Assembly: GCF_900010725.2 (NCBI RefSeq)
Contig: NZ_LR734832.1
Location: 85,459-149,458, forward strand
Direction of reading: 5' to 3'
DNA: 64,000 nucleotides
DNA from: Planktothrix serta PCC 8927
Lineage (GTDB): Bacteria; Cyanobacteriota; Cyanobacteriia; Cyanobacteriales; Microcoleaceae
Shown here piece by piece: positions 53,791-61,353 of the stretch (position 1 is the stretch's first letter; every line of letters begins with the position of its first letter). The notes under the pieces are model-generated. The model had not been told where the DNA came from. It saw only the letters and a program-made list of their open reading frames with translations, and did no database searches. Both the position numbers and the translations under genes were made by a program.

Positions 53791-55404
53791 ATGACTAATT
53801 TCTCCGATGTTGAAATCCTGAAAACACGGCTGTATCAGTTGAGTGATGAACAACTCAAACAAGACTATTTGCGAGGTGCATTAACTTTTGATTTTCTCGC
53901 AAAAGTGTTGGCAGAAGTTGAGTCCGAAGAATTGATGCTGCGCCTGGTGAGTTTGGCTTTAAAATTCAATGTCATTCAAGGAACGTTGTTAACAAAAACC
54001 GTTAAACCTGAATTTCAAAACAAAGCCTTTTCTCTGGTGATCCAATTAAATCTCCCGCTTCCTTTAAAAATTCGTCTATTAGGACAAACTCGTTCACCTC
54101 TGTTAATTCCTTGGCTTCTCAAAGGATTAAATCATCCGAATGAACCGATCAATGCTTGGTCAGCTTGGGCACTTGTTCAAATCGGTCAAGCGGCCGAACG
54201 TTCATTATTAAAAGCGTTAAAAGATCCTGTACAAAAAATCCGCCTTTGGGCTATTTGGGGATTAGGACAAATTGGCAGTGATCGAGCAATTCGAGGATTA
54301 ATTCTTGCCCTTAACCATGAAGATAGTCAAGTTCGTTGGCGAGCCGCTGCGGCATTAGGAAAAATCAAAAATCGTTTAGCGATCACAAAATTAAGAGAAA
54401 TTTTAGTATCTGATCCCGATCATTATGTTCGAGGTCGGGCGGCTACTGCTTTAGGATTTTTAGGAGGAGCCTCGGCAATTACGAGCTTAAAAAATGCCTT
54501 AGATGATCGAGAATTTTATGTTTATACGAATGCCGTTTATGGATTAGAAACGATTAATGATTCTTTTGCTATTAAGGTACTTTTACAAGCACTTAATCAT
54601 AATAATGCCGATGTCAGAACCCGTGTTGTTGAAGTATTAGGTCGAATTGGCGATGAATTTGTTGTTAATAAACTGCTGAAGAGAATTCATGATCCCGATC
54701 CTTTTGTCCGGGCAAAAGTTGTGGAAACTATTCAATCTATGAATACGCCTTCGGCAATTAATGGACTCAAAACAGCATTGAATGATACCGATATGTATGT
54801 TCGTTCATGGGCGGAAACTGCTTTAGAAAAATTAGATTCTTCTCAATCAACTACGTTCTTAAAAACCTTATTAAATCCTGATATTGTTTCGCCCTATTCT
54901 AATTTACCTAAACTTTGGATTGCTTCTAAGGTACAAGCGAGTAACTATATTTTAGAGCAATTTCAAGGGGCAAATATTCGCTATTTAATTTCGATTGGGA
55001 GTCCGGGTAGTGAACTTCCTGAAGGGTTTAATCGGGTTCAGACGCGGTTGCGATTAGAATTTGATGATATTGATACGCCTTATCATGATCCTGAATATAT
55101 TTTACCCAGTCTTAAACATATTTTAGAAGCTCTGCATTTTATGAAATCTGTTCATGCTAAACAAGGGGATTTATTAATTCATTGTCAAGCGGGTATTAGT
55201 CGTTCAACTGCGATCGCATTCGTTCTTTATGCCTATCGTTTAGGGATGGGAAAAGAAGAAGAAGCTCTTAAGTATATTGTAACGGTTCAGCCTCAAGCTA
55301 TTCCTAATCAATGGATTGTAGAATTAGCTGATATTGCCCTGAAACGAGGAGGGCGGTTAATTCAAGCTTTACGCAATTATCGCCGTTCTTTTCAGAATTC
55401 TTGA
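53791..55404 (+). CDS. HEAT-repeat protein fused to dual-specificity-type phosphatase
   Basis: 537 residues from an ATG at 53,791 (a TTG 27 bases upstream is less likely). Residues ~100-360 are PBS-lyase-type HEAT repeats (for example SLLKALKDPVQKIRLWAIWGLGQIG, ALNHEDSQVRWRAAAALGKI, ILVSDPDHYVRGRAATALGFL). Residues ~370-520 are a cysteine-based phosphatase: the P-loop HCQAGISRST at ~464 matches HCxxGxxRS. HEAT repeats of this type occur in phycobilin lyases, but the phosphatase makes this something else. Substrate not known. Confidence 0.8.
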   Translation: MTNFSDVEILKTRLYQLSDEQLKQDYLRGALTFDFLAKVLAEVESEELMLRLVSLALKFNVIQGTLLTKTVKPEFQNKAFSLVIQLNLPLPLKIRLLGQTRSPLLIPWLLKGLNHPNEPINAWSAWALVQIGQAAERSLLKALKDPVQKIRLWAIWGLGQIGSDRAIRGLILALNHEDSQVRWRAAAALGKIKNRLAITKLREILVSDPDHYVRGRAATALGFLGGASAITSLKNALDDREFYVYTNAVYGLETINDSFAIKVLLQALNHNNADVRTRVVEVLGRIGDEFVVNKLLKRIHDPDPFVRAKVVETIQSMNTPSAINGLKTALNDTDMYVRSWAETALEKLDSSQSTTFLKTLLNPDIVSPYSNLPKLWIASKVQASNYILEQFQGANIRYLISIGSPGSELPEGFNRVQTRLRLEFDDIDTPYHDPEYILPSLKHILEALHFMKSVHAKQGDLLIHCQAGISRSTAIAFVLYAYRLGMGKEEEALKYIVTVQPQAIPNQWIVELADIALKRGGRLIQALRNYRRSFQNS

Positions 55405-55723
55405 GGGAACAGGGAACAGGGAACAGGAGGAAAAACAGTTTATTATAGCAATCCTCAATGATTTGTGATCAAAACCTGTAGGGGTGGCGTCCCTCCCAAC
55501 CCTCTTTGTGCCTGGGTTGGGAGGGACGCCACCCCTACGATAAAATATTATATGAAGTTCTTAAATGTTTGCTACAAATACTTGATCGGGTGGCTATTTC
55601 CTATTCCCTCCTGTTCCCTGTTCCCTGTTTCCTGTTCCCTGTTCCCTGTTCCCTGCTATAAAAAAATCTGTGGAGACGCACACCGGGTACGCCTCTACAG
55701 ACACCTCAAACCCATGCTTAAAA
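55405..55723. repeat. Intergenic repeat cluster: STRR heptamers and a 25-bp perfect inverted repeat
   Basis: GGGAACA heptamers follow the phosphatase stop (55,404-55,427). At 55,478-55,538 two 25-base perfect arms, beginning GTAGGGGTGGCG and ending CGCCACCCCTAC, face each other across an 11-base loop. At 55,609-55,656 lies the complementary-strand heptamer TGTTCCC repeated about six times. The two heptamer tracts are inverted copies flanking the hairpin. No gene. Confidence 0.8.
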
Positions 55724-56209
55724 TTAGGACATGGCTTGAATGATAAAGTCAAAGTAGGGGGCTGCTTCTGTAGCATCTTCGTCATCGAGTAACGCCAGAG
55801 ACGCTTCTTTGAGACAACGGACGGCTTCCACCATTCCGGGCATGGGAACGCCTAAAGAGTTGTACATTTCTTTGACGCCGACCAAACCAATGCTTTCAAT
55901 CGGATCTTTGTCACCTGACAGAATCCCATAGGTAATTAAGCGCAGATACCAACCATAATCCCGAATACATAAAGACCGTTCCCGTGAACCCGACGCATTG
56001 CCACCGGGGGCAATAAAGTCAGGACGTTTTTTCCAAAGTTGGTTACTAGCACGGTCTACAATCTTTTTTTCATTATCGGCAAGTGTCGAAGCAATCCGTA
56101 CACGCTGTTCACCCGTCTTTAAAAAGTCATTGATGCTTTTGAGTTCACCAACACTCGGATAACGGAGTTCATCATCAGCTTTGAGAATAACTTGGCTAAC
56201 TACTGTCAT
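55724..56209 (-). CDS. apcD: Allophycocyanin alpha-B subunit
   Basis: 161 residues, ATG start. It matches ApcD rather than Apc[90 protein letters not shown] and a C-terminal [12 protein letters not shown]. The phycocyanobilin-attachment Cys is in [12 protein letters not shown]. ApcD is a terminal emitter of the phycobilisome core that passes energy to photosystem I or II. The gene stands alone, as it often does. Confidence 0.95.
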   Translation of the reverse strand: MTVVSQVILKADDELRYPSVGELKSINDFLKTGEQRVRIASTLADNEKKIVDRASNQLWKKRPDFIAPGGNASGSRERSLCIRDYGWYLRLITYGILSGDKDPIESIGLVGVKEMYNSLGVPMPGMVEAVRCLKEASLALLDDEDATEAAPYFDFIIQAMS

Positions 56210-56375
56210 CTAAAACCTCAAGAGCTATTAAAGTTTTTCAAGATACCATTAAGTAGTTTAGCGACTCAGGGGGATCTGGGGAAGCAGTTAATTGTAAATC
56301 GAGAGTTATCTGCCTAGATCGGCATGAATAATCACCCCTGAAGCGTTAACAATTCTTAATTTTTAATGCTTAATA

Positions 56376-57797
56376 ATGATGTGGCAGCAAGGACAACAAG
56401 TTGAAGTCGAAATTACCGATTTGACCGATGACGGGAATGGAGTCGGTCGTTATCAAGATCGGGTCATCTTTGTCCCTGATACGGTTCCAGGCGACCGGGT
56501 GTTGGTGCGACTGGTGCGCGTCAAAAGCAAATATGCAGAAGGGAAGTTACAGGATATTTTAGCAGCCTCTCCCGCTCGCATCACTCCCCGATGTATTGTA
56601 GCGGACAAATGTGGGGGCTGTCAGTGGCAACACGTTGAGTATGAGACTCAATTACAGGCTAAACGGGATTTAGTGGTTAAAACCTTAGAACGCATTGGGG
56701 GATTTATCCAGCCTCCGGTGGATCAGATGTTAGCCGGAGAGTCGGCGTTAGGATATCGCAATAAAGTCACCTATCCCCTAGGACGTTCTGCAACGGGTCA
56801 AGTCCAGGCGGGTTATTTTCAGAAACAGAGTCATCGTTTAATCAACTTAAATCAATGTCCGGTACAGGATCAACGTCTAAATCCGTTACTGGCTAATATT
56901 AAGCTGGATATTCACAACCGAGGCTGGTCGATTTATGATGAATCCCAACACCGAGGAAAAATTCGCCATCTGTCCTTAAGAATTGGACGACGCACTGGGG
57001 AAATATTATTAACTTTAATTGCGACTCAGGCAAGTTTACCCGGACTCAACGAACAAGCGGAAACTTGGTTAGAACAATATCCTTCTTTAAAGGGAGTTTG
57101 TTTAAATCTGAATCCTGATCAAACGAATATGATTTTTGGTGAGCAAACACGCTGTTTAGCGGGTCAACCTTATTTACAAGAAGAATTTGGGGGATTAACG
57201 TTTTTTCTCAGACCCGATACGTTTTTTCAAATCAATACAGAAGTGGCGGAAGCGTTATTACAAATAATGCTACAACAACTTAATTTACAAGGCACTGAAC
57301 GGATCGTTGATGCCTATTGTGGAATTGGGACGTTTACCTTACCTTTGGCTCAGGATTTACTGCAAAAACAAGCAGGTTCTATGCAGTCGTTAAATCTTCC
57401 TCAAGTTATGGGTTTGGAAGTACAAGAAAGTGCTATAGAACAAGCTCGACAGAATGCTATTTTTAATCGAATTGACAATGTTGAGTTTAAACTGGGAACG
57501 GTGCAAAAGTTGTTACCGCAGTTAGGATATAAACCTGATCTTGTTTTACTTGATCCTCCTCGCAAAGGATGCGATCGCACTGTATTAGAAACTTTGTTGA
57601 ATTTGCAACCGCAACGACTGATCTATATCAGTTGTAAACCTGCAACTCTAGCACGGGATCTGAAGATTTTATGTGAAACGGGAGTCTATGAATTAATCCG
57701 GGTACAACCTGCGGATTTTTTCCCGCAAACTTCCCATGTTGAATCGATGGCTTTCTTGCAGTGTTCATCGCCCGAAAATAGCTTAACTGCAAATTAG
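56376..57797 (+). CDS. rlmD: 23S rRNA (uracil-C5)-methyltransferase RlmD
   Basis: 473 residues. An N-terminal TRAM domain (GQQVEVEITDLTDDGNGVGRYQDRVIFVPDTVPGD), a [4Fe-4S] motif (CIVADKCGGCQW), the SAM domain (IVDAYCGIGTFTLPLA and VLLDPPRKGCDRTVLETL) and the catalytic Cys in LIYISCKPATLARDLK are all present. It methylates a specific uracil in 23S rRNA. Two ATG codons begin the frame; either may be used. In cyanobacteria this family also includes RlmC-like members, so the exact target base is inferred. Confidence 0.88.
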   Translation: MMWQQGQQVEVEITDLTDDGNGVGRYQDRVIFVPDTVPGDRVLVRLVRVKSKYAEGKLQDILAASPARITPRCIVADKCGGCQWQHVEYETQLQAKRDLVVKTLERIGGFIQPPVDQMLAGESALGYRNKVTYPLGRSATGQVQAGYFQKQSHRLINLNQCPVQDQRLNPLLANIKLDIHNRGWSIYDESQHRGKIRHLSLRIGRRTGEILLTLIATQASLPGLNEQAETWLEQYPSLKGVCLNLNPDQTNMIFGEQTRCLAGQPYLQEEFGGLTFFLRPDTFFQINTEVAEALLQIMLQQLNLQGTERIVDAYCGIGTFTLPLAQDLLQKQAGSMQSLNLPQVMGLEVQESAIEQARQNAIFNRIDNVEFKLGTVQKLLPQLGYKPDLVLLDPPRKGCDRTVLETLLNLQPQRLIYISCKPATLARDLKILCETGVYELIRVQPADFFPQTSHVESMAFLQCSSPENSLTAN

Positions 57798-58354
57798 AGT
57801 GTCAGTTATTACATAAACAACTGACTATTGAGATCGGGTTACTCGGATCTAAAATGCGATCGCTGCTCAGAAGAAAGAAAGGGCGGGTTTAGGGAGATAA
57901 TTATTGATCATTAAAGATGGTCTCGGAACCCGCCCCTACGGTTGTTAATTATTCTTGAAATGCGATCGCGATTTTTTCAACAACAAATTGTAGGGGCGGG
58001 TTCTGTAATAATATTGAATTCTAATCAATAATCTGGTTAAACCCGCCCCTCTTCAATGCGATCGCATTTTAGATCCGAGAATTAAACAGCCCTGGCTTGT
58101 GAGGGGTGACTCGGTAACGGGCGTGAATCCTGATGTGTAATTTTTTGACATAAAAATTTGTTAACTCACGATCAGATTCATAATATAATAGAAAAAAAAT
58201 AACGCTAAATTCGGGCTAAGGTCGTTCTCCTGGATCAACTAGGAAGTGTTAGTCAATATGTGGTTCATCATGGGCCTGTGGGAGTGTTAATCGTACAATC
58301 CCATCCGTCTTAAAAATATCTTAAAATTTGTTGCCCCTGCCCTTGTTTCTAAAA
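57798..58354. repeat. Intergenic region with MITE-like copy 2
   Basis: A second copy of the element at 44,043 occupies 57,841-58,094. Its inner inverted repeats CTCGGATCTAAAATGCGA and complement are present at both ends, and it keeps the two GGGCGGGTT palindromes, but the left outer CAGGGCTGTTTC end is missing. The 260 bases after it lead into lpxD and should hold its promoter; nothing else is seen. Confidence 0.75.
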
Positions 58355-59401
58355 ATGAAGTTTAGTGAACTGGTTGAAAAACTCAACTCGGAAATTGCTG
58401 GTCAGAGTTTGACCCAAAACCCCGCCCTCAACCCGGATATTTATGGGGTGGCCGCGGTGGATGCAGCCCCATCTGGAACCCTGAGCTATATTGAAGGGTT
58501 AAAATTTGCTTCCTTTGTACAGTGTTCAGACGCGAGTGCGTTGATTTTACCCTTGGATGAATCGTTACAAATTCAAGCTACAGAACAGGGTAAAGCGTGG
58601 ATTTCCGTGGCAAATCCTCGGCTGGTTTTTGCCGAAGCGATCGCTTTATTTTATCGACCTTATCAACCCCAACCCCAAATTCATCCCACAGCAGTTATTG
58701 ACAGAAGTGCCCAAATAGGATCAGAGGTTTATATTGGCCCCCATGTTGTAATTCAAGCGGGGGTAACGATTGGAAATCGGGTGTGTTTACATCCGAATGT
58801 GGTGATTTATCCAGAGGTAAAAATTGGCGATCGCAGCATTCTACACGCCAATTGTACGATTCATGAACGGACTCAAATTGGTTGTGATTGTGTGATTCAT
58901 AGCGGGGCGGTGATTGGCTCCGAAGGCTTTGGTTTTGTTCCTACAGCTTCGGGTTGGGTGAAAATGGAACAATCAGGAATTACAGTCTTAGAAGACAGTG
59001 TGGAAGTTGGATGTAATAGTACGATTGATCGTCCGTCCGTGGGAGAAACTCGCATCGGAAAAGCCACGAAACTAGATAATTTAGTTCATATTGGTCACGG
59101 TTGTACTGTTGGGCAGAATTGTGCCTTTGCGGGCCATGTCGGATTAGCCGGGGGTGTCACCGTCGGGAATGGGGTATTACTGGCGGGTCAAGTCGGTATT
59201 GCTAATCAAGTTAAAGTTGGAGATCGAGCGATCGTTACGGCTCAATCTGGAGTTCATAGTGATATTCAACCCGGAGATATCGTTTCTGGTTCTCCGGCTC
59301 TTGCTAATCGGCTTTATTTAAAGACTTGTGCGGTTTATAAACGATTACCTGAACTGTACCAATCCTTAAAAGCTTTGGAACGTCGTTTCAAGGATTCTTA
59401 G
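58355..59401 (+). CDS. lpxD: UDP-3-O-acylglucosamine N-acyltransferase
   Basis: 348 residues from an ATG at 58,355 (a TTG 27 bases upstream is an alternative). N-terminal uridine-binding domain (MKFSELVEKLNSEIAGQ, then ALILPLDESLQIQA), then a left-handed beta helix of hexapeptide repeats (IGSEVYIGPHVVIQAGVTIGNRV and so on) with the catalytic His in DNLVHIGHGCTVGQN. LpxD adds the second acyl chain to lipid A precursors. Other lpx genes are not in this window. Confidence 0.94.
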   Translation: MKFSELVEKLNSEIAGQSLTQNPALNPDIYGVAAVDAAPSGTLSYIEGLKFASFVQCSDASALILPLDESLQIQATEQGKAWISVANPRLVFAEAIALFYRPYQPQPQIHPTAVIDRSAQIGSEVYIGPHVVIQAGVTIGNRVCLHPNVVIYPEVKIGDRSILHANCTIHERTQIGCDCVIHSGAVIGSEGFGFVPTASGWVKMEQSGITVLEDSVEVGCNSTIDRPSVGETRIGKATKLDNLVHIGHGCTVGQNCAFAGHVGLAGGVTVGNGVLLAGQVGIANQVKVGDRAIVTAQSGVHSDIQPGDIVSGSPALANRLYLKTCAVYKRLPELYQSLKALERRFKDS

Positions 59402-59599
59402 GGGTTGGCTGTTGACGGTTGGCTGTGTAGAGACTAAGCATGGCTAGTCTCTACTGAGTGATTACTGATTACTATTTATTCCCTGTTCCGGTGTTAAGCT
59501 GTTCCGGTGTTAAGCTGATTACTGATTACTGATTACTGATTACTGATTACTGACGCAAGCGTGAGATTTTTTTGAAGTGTAATCACGGATGTATTGATC

Positions 59600-59827
59600 T
59601 GTCTTGACGGCGGATCTTTTTTAATGGTATGGAGGAAGGCCACAGGGATAATTTTGATCAGGGGGAGAGGACTTCCTGAAAAAATTGCTTCCGGTGACTC
59701 TGTAGAAATAAAATCGGACGACTATGAAATTTTCAAGACACCAGACCAGGTATGAGTTCAAGTACCACCGAATAAGTCGATCTTCCCCTGTTCAATCTCA
59801 ACGGGATTTTTAAGTCCCGTTTTTTTT
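59600..59827 (+). ncRNA. Candidate structured ncRNA ending at a strong terminator
   Basis: TGTCTTGA (59,602) pairs exactly with TCAAGACA (about 59,741), enclosing about 130 bases with further pairing such as AGGAAG/CTTCCT. A terminator hairpin ACGGGA/TCCCGT plus seven T ends the stretch. No frame here resembles a protein. The identity is unknown: I cannot match it to 6S RNA, tmRNA, SRP RNA or RNase P RNA by motif. It could instead be a leader or attenuator. Confidence 0.45.
59801..59827 (+). terminator. Rho-independent terminator
   Basis: ACGGGA and TCCCGT form a 6-bp stem with an 8-base loop, followed by seven or more T. It ends the plus-strand transcript before the cyAbrB gene. Confidence 0.75.
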
Positions 59828-59989
59828 CTCTAGGGAGAGATGCTGATTTCTGTATGGAAAGATTTGTAACTTAGAAAAAAAAATATTTGTCAAATTGATG
59901 AATTTAAGTATATATTATTTTTTATAAGTCCAAAAAGTTGAATTGGATAAAAATTACCTGCGTAGAGAAGTAAGGAGATTAAGAACAAG

Positions 59990-60391
59990 ATGAATAAACC
60001 TGCACCAACTCCCTTAACCGGAAAGGCTCTGCTTCAAAAAGTAAAAGAACTGTCTCATATGCCCCGGCGTGAAACAGCAAAGCTGTGCGGTTATTACAGC
60101 ACCACAAAGGACAACCAGGTGCGTGTCAATCTCACAGATTTTTATGACGCAGTGCTCAAAGCACGGGGTATTCCGCTTAGTCCCGATGGTACAAAAGATG
60201 GTCGGGGTCGGGAAGCAACTTATATGGTGAGCGTTCACAAAAATGGTCAAATTGTGATTGGCTCAACCTACACCAAAGAAATGGGTCTTAAACCCGGTGA
60301 TGAGTTTGATATCAAGCTGGGATACAAGCATATTCACCTGATTCAAGTCGAAAATGGGAAAGACGCCAGCAGTGGCGATGAAGAAGAGTAA
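59990..60391 (+). CDS. cyAbrB-type transcription regulator
   Basis: 133 residues, ATG start with TAAGGAG upstream. The family pattern is clear: PLTGKALLQKVKELSHMPRRETAKLCGYYS, then VRVNLTDFYDAVLKARGI, then DGRGREATYMVSVHKNGQIVIGSTYTKEMGLKPGDEFDIKLGYKHIHLIQ. The C-terminal part is the AbrB-like DNA-binding domain. It is probably the cyAbrB1/CalA type (MPRRETAKLCGYY). In cyanobacteria these regulate carbon/nitrogen and stress genes. An AT-rich stretch precedes it. Confidence 0.92.
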   Translation: MNKPAPTPLTGKALLQKVKELSHMPRRETAKLCGYYSTTKDNQVRVNLTDFYDAVLKARGIPLSPDGTKDGRGREATYMVSVHKNGQIVIGSTYTKEMGLKPGDEFDIKLGYKHIHLIQVENGKDASSGDEEE

Positions 60392-60425
60392 ATTCCCTGA
60401 TCTGAGCCATTAGAATGACATTTTC

Positions 60426-61319
60426 ATGCTTGCAAATGCGCCAACCCTGATTAAAATTGCTATTTTTTTTGGGGTGTGGATGGGTTTATGGATGCCAATT
60501 GCTGTTATCACTGCTTTAGCTCTCAATTGGCGTCCTCCTAGGCCCCTAAATGAAACCCAAAAGTTGACGTTGCTGGCGCCACTTTATGGAATTGCTCCCC
60601 TAGTTTTGTGGAAAATTAGCCAAGTTGAGGGTCGATCCTTCTGGGATTATGGTTTAGCTTGGCGATCAGAGTTTTTTACATCAATTTCCATTGGTTTCGG
60701 TCTGGCTGTTATCAGCCTAATCGTCTTATTTGGTTTTCAATTTACCCTCGGTTGGATCAATTGGCGACAACCACACTGGGGACAAAGCGATCAACAGTCC
60801 TCTGGCTTAAATTCCGATCTTCCCCCTGAAAACGGGTGGATTAGGTTAGGGCAAAAGGCCTCGATTTTGTTTCCAATTTTGCTAATTGCTCTCTGGATTA
60901 GTAGCACAGAGGAGTTAGTGTTTCGAGGGTTTCTGCAAAAACAATTACAGCAAGATTATTCAGGGTTTGTCGCGGCGGCAATTGTCAGCTTAATTTTCGC
61001 GCTCACCCATTTAATTTGGGAAGTCCGCAACACATTCCCCCAATTACCCGGATTAGGGTTAATGGGGATGGTGTTGACCTTCGCTTGTTTTTGCAATGGC
61101 GGGTCTTTAGGACTTGCTATTGGACTGCACGCGGGTTGGATTTGGGGAATCAGCAGTTTGGATACCGTTGTCGGTGTGAACCCCACTGGGAAGGTTCCCG
61201 AATGGGTGACGGGACTCGCAGGTAAACCCTTAGCGGGTGTGTTGGGAATTGTGATGTTGTTAGTGGTGGCTGGCTTTTTAGGAATATATTTCCTGTCTAA
61301 TTTCCCGGTAACTTTTTAA
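60426..61319 (+). CDS. CPBP family intramembrane metalloprotease
   Basis: 297 residues with about seven membrane helices. The family motifs are EELVFRGFLQKQL (EExxxR), FALTH (FxxxH) and a third HAGW near the C-terminus. It lies 35 bases after cyAbrB on the same strand. It has little motif context in common with the truncated family member at the left end. Possible roles include protein processing; substrate unknown. Confidence 0.87.
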   Translation: MLANAPTLIKIAIFFGVWMGLWMPIAVITALALNWRPPRPLNETQKLTLLAPLYGIAPLVLWKISQVEGRSFWDYGLAWRSEFFTSISIGFGLAVISLIVLFGFQFTLGWINWRQPHWGQSDQQSSGLNSDLPPENGWIRLGQKASILFPILLIALWISSTEELVFRGFLQKQLQQDYSGFVAAAIVSLIFALTHLIWEVRNTFPQLPGLGLMGMVLTFACFCNGGSLGLAIGLHAGWIWGISSLDTVVGVNPTGKVPEWVTGLAGKPLAGVLGIVMLLVVAGFLGIYFLSNFPVTF

Positions 61320-61353
61320 TCTTTTCTTAACATTAATATCAAAAAACTGTGTT

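Larger units (their letters stand above)
59402..59989. other. Intergenic region: STRR, hairpin, candidate ncRNA and terminator
   Basis: From left: a 10-bp hairpin GTAGAGACTA/TAGTCTCTAC (59,427-59,454); two 16-base direct repeats (CTGTTCCGGTGTTAAG at about 59,483 and 59,499); a heptamer tract ACTGATT (59,514-59,552); a structured stretch (59,602-59,749); a terminator (59,801-59,827); and an AT-rich leader before cyAbrB. Confidence 0.6.

Noticed and set aside
59514-59552. CRISPR-like regular repeat
   Set aside because: The period is seven bases with no spacers; it is a heptamer STRR, and no cas gene is in the window.
59600-59827. 6S RNA assignment
   Set aside because: The enclosed structure and terminator are suggestive, but I could not match a 6S consensus bubble, so it is left as an unidentified candidate.
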